Assembly: GCF_003852235.1 (NCBI RefSeq)
Contig: NZ_CP027732.1
Location: forward strand, 2,232,001-2,296,000
Length of the DNA stretch: 64,000 bases
Direction: 5' to 3'
Source: Pseudomonas sp. R4-35-07
GTDB lineage: Bacteria > Pseudomonadota > Gammaproteobacteria > Pseudomonadales > Pseudomonadaceae
The translations under genes were made by a program, and so were the position numbers. Positions within the stretch are counted from its first letter, which is position 1. Every line of letters begins with the position of its first letter. The notes below the pieces were generated by a model, which worked only from the letters and a program-made list of their open reading frames with translations, was not told the DNA's origin and ran no database searches. This document shows, piece after piece, positions 35,965 to 46,200 of the stretch.

Positions 35965-37134
35965 ATGTTGTTAGGCGAAAAAGAGCAAGGCACCACGAAC
36001 TTCGGTTGCGTGCTACGTGTTCTGGATGGGCCGCTGTGCGGCTGTGAGTATGAGTTGCGTGATAAACAAAACCTGTTCGTCGTCGGTATGGAAAGAGAAT
36101 TTTTCAACGATGAATCAGCCGTTTCCTTTCCTGAGCACTCATTTTATATACCGCTGGAGGGCAGTAGTAGTAATTTTGAAGTGCTTGTTGAAGAAACTGC
36201 ACAGTCTGGCGTCATGGTGCGTATATTCGGTGAGGAAGTAGTAGAGCGATCTTTAACTTATCAAGTCATTCACCGTGTAGGTAGTTTGCGTATTGCTTTA
36301 CGTCCGATGGATGCAGACTGGGTTGACGGTTTGTTTGACGAGCCTGCGCCCGAAACGTTTGCACGGACAATTTCTAATAGGCTCTCGGTGAAGAGCGTAA
36401 TAGCGATGCTACTAAGTGGCGTAGTATTGATCGCCTGCTTCTGGTGGGAAAGCCGGCCAACGCCAGTGGTGAGTGTGAAGTCTGTCGTTGGCGGGGTCAG
36501 CAGCCCTTACAGAATTATTAAAGGCCGCGATGACAAGATTTACATGTTTGCTTCAAGCGAGCGCGAGCTGAGCTGGGGGCGACAGGTCATGATGCGAAAC
36601 AATAGTACTGGCATCGATGTGAGGTCGATACGCGAGGAAGCAAAGCGTGTTGAAGGCGAGTTGCTTCGTCATTACACCGGTTTAGCATTCCATCGACTCG
36701 ATCTGAATAATCCTGAATTTCCCCGTCTGGTTCTGAGTAAGGAGCGTGCTCACTTAGACCTGGCCGCTGGCGAGGCGCTTAGGACTTTCTTGTTAAAGGA
36801 CATGCCTTATGTGCAGTCAGTAAAAATCGAGCGACGCAGCGACCTGGAGCTAGAGGCACTGGCAAAAGATGGTTTGCAGCGCTTGGCTGTTCCATTTGAA
36901 CGAATGCATCACCCGGCTGGCGTCACGTTTAAGGTTAGAGGTGCGTTGAATGACGGTGAACTAAATAACGTACGCGAGCTGGTTGAGTCGTTTTATCAGC
37001 AATGGGGAGGACGTTATGTTTCATTTGCGCTAGAACTCGATGACGATTGGTTGAAAGGCAAGTCCTATCAGCTAGGTTCACAAGGTTATATAAAAATGAG
37101 TCCGTCTTCTTGGTATTTTCCCGCACCGACTTAA
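35965..37134 (+). CDS. prgH: T3SS inner-membrane ring protein SctD (PrgH)
   Basis: This 389-aa protein (Salmonella PrgH 392) has a cytoplasmic FHA-like domain (FGCVLRVLDGPLCGCEYELR), one membrane segment (VIAMLLSGVVLIACFWW) and periplasmic ring domains. These end in a block very like PrgH: WGGRYVSFALELDDDWLKGK then GYIKMSPSSWYFPAPT. The ATG at 35965 is preferred because GGAAGG lies six bases upstream; an ATG at 35926 would add 13 residues. With PrgK it forms the inner-membrane rings. Confidence 0.93.
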   Translation: MLLGEKEQGTTNFGCVLRVLDGPLCGCEYELRDKQNLFVVGMEREFFNDESAVSFPEHSFYIPLEGSSSNFEVLVEETAQSGVMVRIFGEEVVERSLTYQVIHRVGSLRIALRPMDADWVDGLFDEPAPETFARTISNRLSVKSVIAMLLSGVVLIACFWWESRPTPVVSVKSVVGGVSSPYRIIKGRDDKIYMFASSERELSWGRQVMMRNNSTGIDVRSIREEAKRVEGELLRHYTGLAFHRLDLNNPEFPRLVLSKERAHLDLAAGEALRTFLLKDMPYVQSVKIERRSDLELEALAKDGLQRLAVPFERMHHPAGVTFKVRGALNDGELNNVRELVESFYQQWGGRYVSFALELDDDWLKGKSYQLGSQGYIKMSPSSWYFPAPT

Positions 37135-37154
37135 TAAATTTGAGGTAATAAAAC

Positions 37155-37418
37155 ATGGCAAACACTAATAGCCCTAAACCGGCAGCGCCTAGTGGCTGGT
37201 TGACCGAAGTTTCACAAGATTTCGATGAGTCGGTGACGGATCTTAAAAAGGAATTGGATGCTTCATTGGATAAGCTAAAGGGTGATGCTTCAGATCCCTC
37301 CCTACTTGCTGATTATCAAGCTCGGTTGTCGGAGTATAATTTGTTTCGTAACGCACAATCGAACACCGTAAAGGTATTCAAAGATATTGATGCTGCGATT
37401 ATTCAAAACTTCCGTTAG
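37155..37418 (+). CDS. prgI: T3SS needle subunit SctF (PrgI)
   Basis: This 87-aa needle protein is a helical hairpin with SGWLTEVSQDFDESVTDLKK, the conserved turn containing ASDPSLLADYQARLSEYNLF, and C-terminal DIDAAIIQNFR. Salmonella PrgI is 80 aa with the same ends. TGAGG lies before the ATG. It needs high expression; a GC-rich hairpin follows before prgJ. Confidence 0.94.
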   Translation: MANTNSPKPAAPSGWLTEVSQDFDESVTDLKKELDASLDKLKGDASDPSLLADYQARLSEYNLFRNAQSNTVKVFKDIDAAIIQNFR

Positions 37419-37451
37419 TGCTTAATTGATCTCCTTTTTTCACATCTTGGG

Positions 37452-37466
37452 GCCCCGTACCGGGGC
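37452..37466 (+). promoter_or_regulatory. Hairpin between prgI and prgJ
   Basis: GCCCCG, loop TAC and CGGGGC form a compact GC-rich hairpin in the 70-bp gap between prgI and prgJ, the only sizeable gap within this operon. It has no T run after it. It may protect prgI mRNA or reduce read-through, helping to set a high needle:inner-rod ratio. Confidence 0.4.
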
Positions 37467-37488
37467 TGGTTAAGTTTAGAGTGTATTT

Positions 37489-37791
37489 ATGTCCGGCTTA
37501 GAACTAATCGCTTCTCCTAGCGCACAGGTGAGCTTTTTAAACAACCCCGCCAGTGATGCGTCAGAATCTTTGGAGGGCCGGCTTATCCAGGCCTTTTCTG
37601 AAAAAAGCGTGGAAGCAGAACACTATGTATCCGCAATCAACTCAATTTTGTCGCGTCCGGGAATGCTCAGCGACCCAGAGGTTCTCTTCGAACTGCAACA
37701 GCAAACCGCGAATTATAATCTCGATATCTCCATGGTCAGTACACTTACACGTAAGGCCGTGGGGGCCGTTGAGGCATTGATGCGCTCATGA
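37489..37791 (+). CDS. prgJ: T3SS inner-rod protein SctI (PrgJ)
   Basis: This 100-aa protein, nearly identical in length to Salmonella PrgJ (101), ends in an amphipathic helix ([39 protein letters not shown]) that is typical of inner-rod proteins and needle-like subunits. It links the export gate to the needle. Its stop overlaps the prgK start (ATGA). Confidence 0.91.
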   Translation: MSGLELIASPSAQVSFLNNPASDASESLEGRLIQAFSEKSVEAEHYVSAINSILSRPGMLSDPEVLFELQQQTANYNLDISMVSTLTRKAVGAVEALMRS

Positions 37792-38513
37792 TGCTGCGGT
37801 GGCTATTACTCGGATTGGTGTTCTTGGGGTTGGTAGGCTGTCGTCAGGCGGATCTGCTGGACGGATTAGATCAGCACCAGATAAATGCTGTTATCGCTGT
37901 ACTGCAGCGTAACAATATTGAGGCGGTCAAAGTCGATCAGGGCAAGAATGGTTATAGCGTCCACGTCCGCCAGTTGGATTTTACCGCTGCAGTTGACTTG
38001 TTACAATTGCATGACCTGCCACCCAAGCCTCGGCTTGAGGTTGCACAAATGTTCCCACAGGATTCGCTGGTTGCTTCGCCCCGAGCAGAGAAAGCCAGAT
38101 TGTTCTCAGCCTTGGAGCAACGCCTGGAACAAACATTGGCCACACTGGAAAAGATTGTCCGGGCCAGGGTGCACGTCAGTTATGACCTAGATGCCGGGGA
38201 AGGAGGCCGTAAGGCTTCGCCCATACATCTTTCTGCCCTGATCGTGCATGAGCGGGGTGTAGACTCACAACTATTGATCGGTGATATCAAGCGGTTTTTG
38301 AAAAACAGTTTTTCGGATGTCAGTTACGACGATATTTCAGTTGTGCTTTCACCTAAAAGCGAAATTCAGCACTTTGCGCCTTCAGCGGCACCCACGAATC
38401 ATAATAAGAATTACCTGCTGGGCGGTCTGATTCTGATGGTCTTATTAGGCGGCCTATCGAGTGCTTATTGGTATTGGTCAGTAAAGCGGCGCCAAACTAA
38501 GGCGGACCTATGA
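37788..38513 (+). CDS. prgK: T3SS inner-membrane ring lipoprotein SctJ (PrgK)
   Basis: This 241-aa YscJ/PrgK-family lipoprotein has a lipobox [12 protein letters not shown] with the acylated Cys near residue 18. The ring-building motif [20 protein letters not shown] follows, then a second domain ([16 protein letters not shown]) and a C-terminal membrane helix ([19 protein letters not shown]). Salmonella PrgK is 252 aa. It overlaps prgJ and orgA. Confidence 0.94.
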   Translation: MMLRWLLLGLVFLGLVGCRQADLLDGLDQHQINAVIAVLQRNNIEAVKVDQGKNGYSVHVRQLDFTAAVDLLQLHDLPPKPRLEVAQMFPQDSLVASPRAEKARLFSALEQRLEQTLATLEKIVRARVHVSYDLDAGEGGRKASPIHLSALIVHERGVDSQLLIGDIKRFLKNSFSDVSYDDISVVLSPKSEIQHFAPSAAPTNHNKNYLLGGLILMVLLGGLSSAYWYWSVKRRQTKADL

Positions 38514-39073
38514 TGGATTTTGCCCCGCGGTTGAGACATATCATGTTTGATCCTTTGGCCTACCTACATCCAAGTCGTCTGAGCAGGACAATCAATCTTA
38601 GTTCTGCGCGGCAACGGAGCGCGCTTAATGGGATTTTTCTTGACGCACTACCCAATGCGATGCCGGCTACGCCGGAGGTTGATTCTGTGTATGCGCATTG
38701 GGTGAGATATTGGCACCGCCTGCCTCATATTGCTCTGGCTCTGGGGGCGCAGCAATTGCGTCAATACCTGGCGCAAGGAGGGACTTGGTTATGCCTGCCT
38801 GAGCAAGCCCAGGCCTTCGCAGCCTATAAGCTTCGTGAAGCCCGCGAAGAGGAAAAAACGTCTTTGGTGTCTGTGGCCCAAGTCCAGGCATGTGGGCTTT
38901 CCGCATTGCTGGCGTGGAGAGAGTGGGTGCCTGAGGCACTGGTAGCACGGCTGCCGCTACTCTTCCCTGAGAAAATAGTCGAGCTGCAGGGAACCCAGCC
39001 GATACCTTCTGCTGATCTATTAATTTTTAAATTGGCTCTACAAAATGATCAGAATTATTCCCATTCACGATAA
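38510..39073 (+). CDS. orgA: T3SS sorting-platform protein SctK (OrgA)
   Basis: This 187-aa cytoplasmic protein has the position and length of OrgA (199 aa in Salmonella), which links PrgH to the SpaO pods. The family is variable; recognisable features are [13 protein letters not shown] near the N-terminus and the repeated Leu/Ala helices. It overlaps prgK by four bases and orgB by 29. Confidence 0.87.
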   Translation: MMDFAPRLRHIMFDPLAYLHPSRLSRTINLSSARQRSALNGIFLDALPNAMPATPEVDSVYAHWVRYWHRLPHIALALGAQQLRQYLAQGGTWLCLPEQAQAFAAYKLREAREEEKTSLVSVAQVQACGLSALLAWREWVPEALVARLPLLFPEKIVELQGTQPIPSADLLIFKLALQNDQNYSHSR

Positions 39074-39746
39074 CCTTCTGATTGAGGATAGCGTCTGGGT
39101 CGCCTCAGTGCATCTGCAGAAGCAAACGCAGGCCGTCGACATTCTTGACCAGGCGATTGCTCAAGCCAATAGCCGTATCCACGCGGCTCAGTGCGAAGCG
39201 GATGCAATTCATCAGCATGCTTTTCGCCAAGGGTATGACAAGGGCGTCTGCGTCCTGGCGCAAGATGTCGTGCATGCAGTGGGCCAAGCAAGTGCTCTTC
39301 AGAAGCGTCTAGAGGTGATCTTGCATCGTACTGCTGTTGATTTAGTCGCGGACTTGCTGGGCCGGCCTGAGTGTTTGGAGGCCATGTTTGCCAGATGGCT
39401 GAAAGAGAGCAGAGCCGACGCCAGCTCGGACCAAGCTATGACCGTGGTATTGCCTCAACGCTTGGATGCGTGTGGTGAGGAGTTTGTGGCTCGTCTACGC
39501 TTGCATTGGAGTGGCACAATGAATGTCGAATTCGTCGACGGGGAATATTACCGATTTCGTTGTGACCAACAATTTGCCGAGCTGAATGGTCGGGCTATCG
39601 GCGAAGAACTGGCCCCGGAATTGATGGTGAAATTAGGCCTATTGACGGAGCAGTGCGGGCGGATTTCTGGCGAGGTCCGGTCTGCTATTTTGCGGTTTAC
39701 CGGGTTGGATGAGTCGATTTGTTTGAATAAAGGGATCATGGAATGA
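39045..39746 (+). CDS. orgB: T3SS stator protein SctL (OrgB)
   Basis: This 233-aa FliH/OrgB-family protein regulates and anchors the ATPase InvC. The N-terminal part (QTQAVDILDQAIAQANSRIH, AAQCEADAIHQHAFRQGYDK) is a coiled coil with the small-residue spacing typical of the family. The C-terminal domain resembles the F1 delta subunit. Length fits OrgB (226 aa). It overlaps orgA and orgC. Confidence 0.9.
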   Translation: MIRIIPIHDNLLIEDSVWVASVHLQKQTQAVDILDQAIAQANSRIHAAQCEADAIHQHAFRQGYDKGVCVLAQDVVHAVGQASALQKRLEVILHRTAVDLVADLLGRPECLEAMFARWLKESRADASSDQAMTVVLPQRLDACGEEFVARLRLHWSGTMNVEFVDGEYYRFRCDQQFAELNGRAIGEELAPELMVKLGLLTEQCGRISGEVRSAILRFTGLDESICLNKGIME

Positions 39747-40168
39747 ACATTGGTGCCATTCGCCCCGCTGGTAGCCAAGCCGTGCTCGCCGCTCAAGAAG
39801 CGATCCTTGATCTGGATCAGCGTGTGCTTGAAGTTGGTGCGCTATCCAAAACCTCTTTGGATGATCCTAATTTCGAAGCGTTCTACCAGAGGTTATTGGC
39901 TATAGCAGACGATGGTTTGAGCGGCGCAACAGTTTATGAGTGCTTACGCGCGTTTGAGGCTGATGGAGCGCATCCTTATCGCACCACTGAAACCCAGGCT
40001 GCAGTTTTGGCCTTGACCCTGCAGCGCCTAAAAGAGGATAGTCTTCAAGATACAGCGCTATATAAGAGTGTCACAGAGGCTCAATCTCGTGTTTTTTCGG
40101 CGAAATTTATGGTTCAGGAATATATGCAGCAAATATTCATGGTGGCTGAAGAGCTGCCCGAATGGTGA
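39743..40168 (+). CDS. orgC: T3SS protein OrgC
   Basis: This 141-aa soluble helical protein has the length and position of OrgC (about 150 aa in Salmonella), which promotes polymerisation of the needle protein PrgI. The family is weakly conserved, so the name rests on order and size. It is translationally coupled to orgB. An 86-bp gap follows before the response-regulator gene. Confidence 0.78.
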   Translation: MNIGAIRPAGSQAVLAAQEAILDLDQRVLEVGALSKTSLDDPNFEAFYQRLLAIADDGLSGATVYECLRAFEADGAHPYRTTETQAAVLALTLQRLKEDSLQDTALYKSVTEAQSRVFSAKFMVQEYMQQIFMVAEELPEW

Positions 40169-40254
40169 GCTCACAATGTGGACGACATCGCGCCTGATCA
40201 CTTCAGAGGTCGCGGGCGCAGTCAATCTTTTAATACCATTATCAGGTGTAGACA

Positions 40255-40881
40255 GTGGGAAAAATACTGATTGTTGATGATCATCCGATACTACGATTAG
40301 CTGTTCGTTTGTTGTTGGAGCGTGACGGGCACGAGGTGGTGGGGGAGGCGGACAATGGGGTCGATGGTGTCAGTTTAGCTCGAGAGCTGAATCCTGGCCT
40401 GGTGCTGCTTGATATAGGTATTCCGAACCTCGATGGGTTGGAGGTAATCGCTCGTATCCAGACATTGGCAACGCCGCCAAAAGTCCTGGTACTAAGTGCA
40501 CAGGAACCTGCTTACCTTGCCCACAGGTGCATGCGGGCTGGGGCTGCCGGTTTTGTGTTTAAGCAGGAGGATCCAGCGGAGCTACTCGCTGGTGTGCGTG
40601 CAGTGTTGTCGGGCTACAGTTTTTTTCCTAGCCAAACGCTCAATGACGTTCGCAATGACGCAGGGAAATCTGACGAGGCTACATTGCTAAGTACGCTGAC
40701 CGATCGAGAGCTCACCGTTCTTCGTTATCTGGCGTTGGGATACACGAATAAACAAATAGCTGATGAGTTACTGATCAGCAACAAAACGATCAGCTCTTAT
40801 AAAATACGCTTGCTTGAAAAATTGAACGCCTCTAGCCTTGTAAGCTTGGCTGAACTGGCGAAAAGAAATTCACTGGTATGA
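40255..40881 (+). CDS. LuxR/NarL-type response regulator (BvgA/EvgA-like)
   Basis: This 208-aa protein has an N-terminal receiver (IVDDHPILRLAVRLLLERDG, phosphoacceptor Asp in LVLLDIGIPNLDGLEV, Lys in GFVFKQED). Its C-terminal LuxR-type DNA-binding domain is LTDRELTVLRYLALGYTNKQ then SNKTISSYKIRLLEKLNA. All key receiver residues are present. The architecture and size equal BvgA/EvgA, partners of BvgS/EvgS kinases, and such a kinase is encoded 2.4 kb away. A GTG start with AGGTG upstream is used. It is the likely protein that binds the TTTC arrays, although that link is inferred. Confidence 0.9.
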   Translation: MGKILIVDDHPILRLAVRLLLERDGHEVVGEADNGVDGVSLARELNPGLVLLDIGIPNLDGLEVIARIQTLATPPKVLVLSAQEPAYLAHRCMRAGAAGFVFKQEDPAELLAGVRAVLSGYSFFPSQTLNDVRNDAGKSDEATLLSTLTDRELTVLRYLALGYTNKQIADELLISNKTISSYKIRLLEKLNASSLVSLAELAKRNSLV

Positions 40882-40993
40882 ACGTTTAAACAACCGCTTG
40901 CGGTAGAGCACTCTGTCATGAGCGCTATTTGAAAGCCTGCTTCAGACGCTATTGATACTTTCGGGTCTCATTTGGCGTCTTGAGGCAAAATAA

Positions 40994-42475
40994 ATGAATG
41001 TTAAAAACGTTGGCGCCGGGTCAGCGCCAGTAGGCGTGTTTCCCAGAACGACTTCAGATCTGCCAGTGCGAACATCGTGCAGTATTCGTAATGTACTAGG
41101 GATTTCCAGCCGCCAGCTAGATGAGTTTTGTTCCGAACATTTTGGAAATATTCTTACGTTGTGTGCATCGTATAGGCAAGCATCAGCGATCATGGCGGGC
41201 CACTTAGAGAACTTACTGGAACAAGTACGCGAAGTCACGCCCGACCAATGTGATAAACATAAAATTGTCAGCAGCCTCACAAATAATTTGCTGGCCAGTC
41301 TGACTCATATCGACTTGGAACAAGCGCAGCGCGCTATAGAAAAAATCCAAAGTCATTTCGATCAGAGCGCATTAGATGGCGCTCTGAATGCGTTGCGTCT
41401 GTCTTATCACAAAGCTACCCATTCAAGCGGTCGAATGGCGCACGCACAAGAAATGCAGAGTGACGTACTGCATTTTTTCCAAGGGCATTCTTTCGAGCGT
41501 CTAGCCGGTTTTCTCGCATATTTTCATGATCACGTTCAAATACTACAAAAAGATGGCACTGGCATTGGCAATCAACAGCATTGGGGGCTGAATGAGATAG
41601 CCACGGCTGCGGCCTTGGGGACCTTGGCCGAAGAGGCAACGGTCGACGTTACGGGGCAAGAAAGTCTTTGCCGGGTTGCGGCTGCGGTTATTCCCAGCGG
41701 CACAGCTTTCGATTTTATGCCAAATATAGGTAGAGACGGAAAACCCGGGCTTGGTACTGTCATTGAAGGCCTGTTGAGAAGTGGTGCACTTTCAATTCCG
41801 GATAATGCAGCATGCGAGGATATCGTGGCGATGGCGTACACTCTTGCCATTTGCGATACACAGCGTAACAACCTATCCGGTCTCGCTAGGCCCACGAATA
41901 AAATTGTGTACACAGTGGCGCCTGCAGTTTATAGGCTGTTGATGGAGTGCGCACAAGAAGATCCCCTGAAATTCGGTACTCTATTTTTTGACAACGGGCG
42001 GCTTAGCGAGGCCGGCCTTGCTCTGTGCAGCAAATTGACAACTACGGTTGAAGTGTTTGAAGAGTTTGCGCCTTATACGGATGCCACAGCTAAGAATGAG
42101 AAAGGGGGGCCTAACAATCCGCTCAGCGTGATTTATACCGAGGGGACTCTGACTGCGCACGAAAAACAGCGTGCAGTACTTGAACTTTTAGGTGGAAATG
42201 GTTTCTTTGGTTCCGCCAATGTGGCAGAGGATATTGAGGGGTTCTCAAAAACATTCCGTCATCCCGTCCTAGAAAAAATAAGAAGACGTTCCATAATGCC
42301 CGATCCGCGAGAAAGTTATATATATGGGTACGCAAAGCTCTCAGAAAAGCTTGGAGCTGAATGTCATGCAGGAAGAGTTAAACTGGATGCTGTGCTTGGG
42401 GAAATCAAGGCTATGGGCGGGTCTGTGTTAGACCGAGAAAAAACAACTGAGAATATCCTATGCTTGCCCTGCTGA
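40994..42475 (+). CDS. Unknown protein, candidate T3SS effector
   Basis: This 493-aa soluble protein has no signal peptide, membrane segment or family that I recognise. The N-terminal about 35 residues are Ser/Gly/Val/Pro-rich and likely unstructured. A helical part follows (LEQAQRAIEKIQSHFDQSAL), then a mixed domain from about 200. It ends ENILCLPC, with two cysteines in the last four residues. TTGAGGC lies upstream of the ATG. Its position, directly after the T3SS operon and before the regulatory kinase locus, makes a secreted effector the best guess. There is no direct evidence of secretion. Confidence 0.6.
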   Translation: MNVKNVGAGSAPVGVFPRTTSDLPVRTSCSIRNVLGISSRQLDEFCSEHFGNILTLCASYRQASAIMAGHLENLLEQVREVTPDQCDKHKIVSSLTNNLLASLTHIDLEQAQRAIEKIQSHFDQSALDGALNALRLSYHKATHSSGRMAHAQEMQSDVLHFFQGHSFERLAGFLAYFHDHVQILQKDGTGIGNQQHWGLNEIATAAALGTLAEEATVDVTGQESLCRVAAAVIPSGTAFDFMPNIGRDGKPGLGTVIEGLLRSGALSIPDNAACEDIVAMAYTLAICDTQRNNLSGLARPTNKIVYTVAPAVYRLLMECAQEDPLKFGTLFFDNGRLSEAGLALCSKLTTTVEVFEEFAPYTDATAKNEKGGPNNPLSVIYTEGTLTAHEKQRAVLELLGGNGFFGSANVAEDIEGFSKTFRHPVLEKIRRRSIMPDPRESYIYGYAKLSEKLGAECHAGRVKLDAVLGEIKAMGGSVLDREKTTENILCLPC

Positions 42476-42574
42476 TGTAGTCCAAGCAATCCATTACATA
42501 ATTTCTCGCGTACCTTGTCTTCATGGCATGGGGCGCGAGTAATACCCATCCAGCTCTGTCAACTGAACTCTAGA

Positions 42575-43003
42575 TTATTTCGTTGCTGGGGTTGGACCAA
42601 GCTTGACGCTGCCATAATATGGAAAATAATCGTAACCGGCGAAGATTGCTTCGATTGCGTTAAGGAAGTCGCGTATGCCTGCGCGCTTACTGACAAAACC
42701 GGAGGCGCCGGCCCGTAAACAATATTCTGCGCAAGGCACTGCGGGATATGTACAAAAAATTAACATGCTAGGAGCATTCGATAACGAAGACATTTGTTTG
42801 ATAATTGCTAACCCCTCTGTTTGATTTTGGCCAATATCAAAAGTTACAAGATCGGGATGATACAGGTTCGCAAGTCTTAGACCGTCTACTCCGTCGCTGA
42901 TGTCGGCCAGAACTTTAATGCCTCGTCTTTCTAACACCGCTCTGATTGCCAGTCGCACGATCGGGTGTTTATCAATAATTATCACACTGTTCGAGTCTAT
43001 CAT
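42575..43003 (-). CDS. Orphan degenerate receiver, no DNA-binding domain
   Basis: This 142-aa receiver is clearly paralogous to the one at 40255 (KHPIVRLAIRAVLERRGIKV, DGVDGLRLANLYHPDLVTFD). The phosphoacceptor Asp (FDIG) and the Lys (SKRAG) remain, but one of the two N-terminal metal-binding acidic residues is Lys (IIIDKHP instead of VDDHP). The frame stops right after the receiver, and no intact LuxR helix-turn-helix follows in any frame. It lies downstream of the hybrid kinase gene in the same direction. It could be a phosphate sink, a modulator, or a decaying duplicate. Confidence 0.8.
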   Translation of the reverse strand: MIDSNSVIIIDKHPIVRLAIRAVLERRGIKVLADISDGVDGLRLANLYHPDLVTFDIGQNQTEGLAIIKQMSSLSNAPSMLIFCTYPAVPCAEYCLRAGASGFVSKRAGIRDFLNAIEAIFAGYDYFPYYGSVKLGPTPATK

Positions 43004-43269
43004 GCGTCTACACCTTAGTTGGAATAAGAATTCTACAAGAACTCGTAAGACTTAACCATGGCGGAAGGGGCTGAAAGACAGTAGGAAAATTCTAGGCGCG
43101 CTAATTGTGTCGCGCGGCGGAAAGATAATAGCGCCAGTTGTAGGCAGGGTTTATACAACGTTTAAGGTGCCTTTAAGCGGTAAGGCGGGCAAACAATTGG
43201 CCGCCTATATCCAAGGATCGGCGTTACGGCCGTAATGAGTACATCGCGGGAGAGGGTGCTTCAGTCCAC

Positions 43270-46200
43270 CTACTCAAAGTGTTTTTTTCTCTGGCGAATC
43301 AGATCGCGTTCTAATCCTACCATTGCCTGATCAAGGGCTAGGACCACGGCCGGTAAATTAGAATCTGACGGGTCAAGGTGACAGGAAGCTTCCAAAGCTT
43401 CACAGTGCTTGATCAGACTGCGAACCTTAACAACGCGAGCACTGCCCTTGATTTTATGAGCAAGCTCGGATAAGCCACGCAGATTGTCGTTTTTATTAAG
43501 CCGTCGTAATTCCTCTAAATCATCGGTGATACTATTAATTAATCCATCCAGCACACGCTTTAATATGTTGAGGTCTCCACCGGTAAGGTGCTCAAGGGTA
43601 TTCAAGTCAAATTTATTGGATTCAGAATAATTAATTTCGTCATGAATGGCTATTGCGGAGCGTTTGATGAAACGCTCTAAGGTATCCAGCTCCACTGGTT
43701 TAAATAGGCAGTCATCCATGCCAGCCGATATGCACCGCTCGCGCTCCTCACGTTGAGCATTAGCAGTAAATCCTAAAATGATAGAGCGCACCCGGTTTTG
43801 AGCGCTCTCAATCACGCGTATTGCTTTCGCAAGCTCATATCCGCTCATCACTGGCATATTGCAGTCGGTAATGATGACGTCAAATATTTTCTGTTTCCAT
43901 AATGCAAGGCCTTCAGCACCATTTTCAGCAAGATGCACGGAGTGCCCCAAGTATATTAGCTGTTCACTCAACAGCAATCGATTGGCGTAGTTGTCGTCAA
44001 CCACTAATACACCTAAAATTGGAGCCGGGTTGGCTGCGGAGCTGTTTAATACTTCGGCCTTCTTTTCCTGCCGTGGTTCGAGCACGTTCAGTGTCAGTCG
44101 GCCAATGGCTTGTGTGCCCTGATCGATTTCGCTGTCGAGCTCCAATTGGCCTCCCATCATTTCACATAGATTACGGGAAATCATTAATCCTAATCCTGTA
44201 CCAGAGCGGGCGTGCTGTCTCGTTCCACCTATCTGGGTAAATGGCTGGAATAAGCGCGCTATATCGTTAGCAGATATACCAATACCGGTGTCATTGACCG
44301 AAAATTCGACCTGTAATTGATCATCTGCTAATAAGCAAGAATGAACAACCACATCGACCCCGCCGTTTTCGGTAAACTTAATCGCATTACTGATTAAGTT
44401 GGAAAGTACTTGTTTAAAGCGCAGCGGGTCAACCAATACGTCGTAATTTATACTTTCGTTAATGTCTAACTTTAGAGTTAGGTTCTTTTGCTTGGCCAGT
44501 CCACTGAATACTCGAATAACAGATTCTACTAGGTCCTTTAGGTTGGCCCGCTCTTGATTCAGACTAAGGTGACCTGTCTCTATACGGGCAATGTCGAGTA
44601 TATCACCAATTAAATCAAGCAAGCCGCGGGCGGAATGATAGGCGACTTCTATTGATGAGCGGTCATATTTTTCTTTATCGCGTTTCAAGCTTAATTCCAG
44701 CAATCCTATGATCGCATTCATAGGTGTTCTGATTTCATGGCTCATAGTCGCAAGGAATGTAGTTTTGGTCCGATTAGCCTCATCAGCATCATTTTTGGCT
44801 TGTTTGAGCTCCTCCAGAAGCAAGTGCCGCTCAGTTATATCTATCCAACCTCCGATTAAGCCTTGATTGGCACCTTCAGAGTTAGAGAAAGGTAGCATCC
44901 AGTGATAGATAGTTTGATGACGTCCAGCAATGTAAACTTCTCGATCACGCAAAAGAGGTTGGCCTGTCTGCAATACAGTTTGGCAATCCTTTTCATAGGC
45001 CGCCGACCTTTCCAATGAGGTTTTTGCTGAACTTAAACCACGAGCAATATCACCCTCGTTTGAAAGCGATTTTACGTAACTGTCATTGCAAATTAATAGG
45101 CGATTTTCTAAATCCCGCACGTAAATTGGATGCGGCGTGCCGTTTATCAGGGCTTCCATAAAGTGAAGCTGATTGCTGAGTTCTCTTTCGGCTGCTCTGC
45201 GTTGCATGATTTGCCGACGTAAGTAAATTCCCCAACCCAATGCGATAGTCAATAGTGTGATAGTGCTAACTACGGATTTAAATATAATCTGACGATAGTC
45301 GCGCCATGATGGGGGCGCAATAACTGCGTTTGTGCGCCACCGGTTGGTAACAGAATCAATAACATCTGGCGGGATGCTTCTTATGGTTTTATCGAGAATT
45401 GCGTAAAGCTGACCTTGCCCCTTAAGTACACTGAGCGACGCTGTCGCAGGTGCAGAGTTTATAATCGATGCAATTTTCAGTGAGTTATCGCGGCTACGCA
45501 AATTGTAGCTGGCAATAGGTGCAGGTAGGATTGTTGCATCTACTGAGCCATCCTCTACCCAAGCAAGGGCCTCAAAATTATTCTCTGCGTTCTTTAAACG
45601 AATGAGCGGGTAATGTTCGCGTAACATCGGCAGAAGCGCATGGCCTGGCGCAACGCTTAACGTCCTGCCTGCCAGAGCCTCCAGCGTATCTGGGTATGCA
45701 CTTTGATTGCGTACTACAAGTGCATAAGGTGCGATTAAATAAGGACGTCCAAATAAAAAAGATTGCATGTTTTCCTGGTTTTTAGGCAGGTCCGTTGCGA
45801 TTTGCACTCTTCCCGCTTTTAAGCTTTCCTGCATTTCTCTAATGTTGGGGTGAGGTTGTATGTTGAATTTTAAGCCCGTTTTTCTCTCAATTAACTTAAG
45901 CAAGTCTCGTGTAATACCAAAATAATTACCATGGATGTCGAAATATGAAACGGGTGCCAGGTACCGGCTCACTGCTATATTTACCACAGGGTTTTTCTTG
46001 ATCCAATCTTTCTCGTCTGCACTTAAATCCAGTGGCTGGAGCGTGAATAAGAGTTTTTCGCTCCAGCGTGTTTGTATTTCAGTTTTTACCTGTTCTGGCA
46101 CGGCCCCTAGGGCGGTATTGATAAGGTTCAGCAAACGCGGGTTATCAGCGTTAATGGCAAAGCTGAAGCCTTCTTGTGCCGGGGGGGCGATATCCAAAAT

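Noticed and set aside
40994..42475. CaaX prenylation box at the end of the candidate effector
   Set aside because: The end CLPC has Pro at the second aliphatic position, which is unfavourable for a classical CaaX box; only a weak hint of lipid modification remains.
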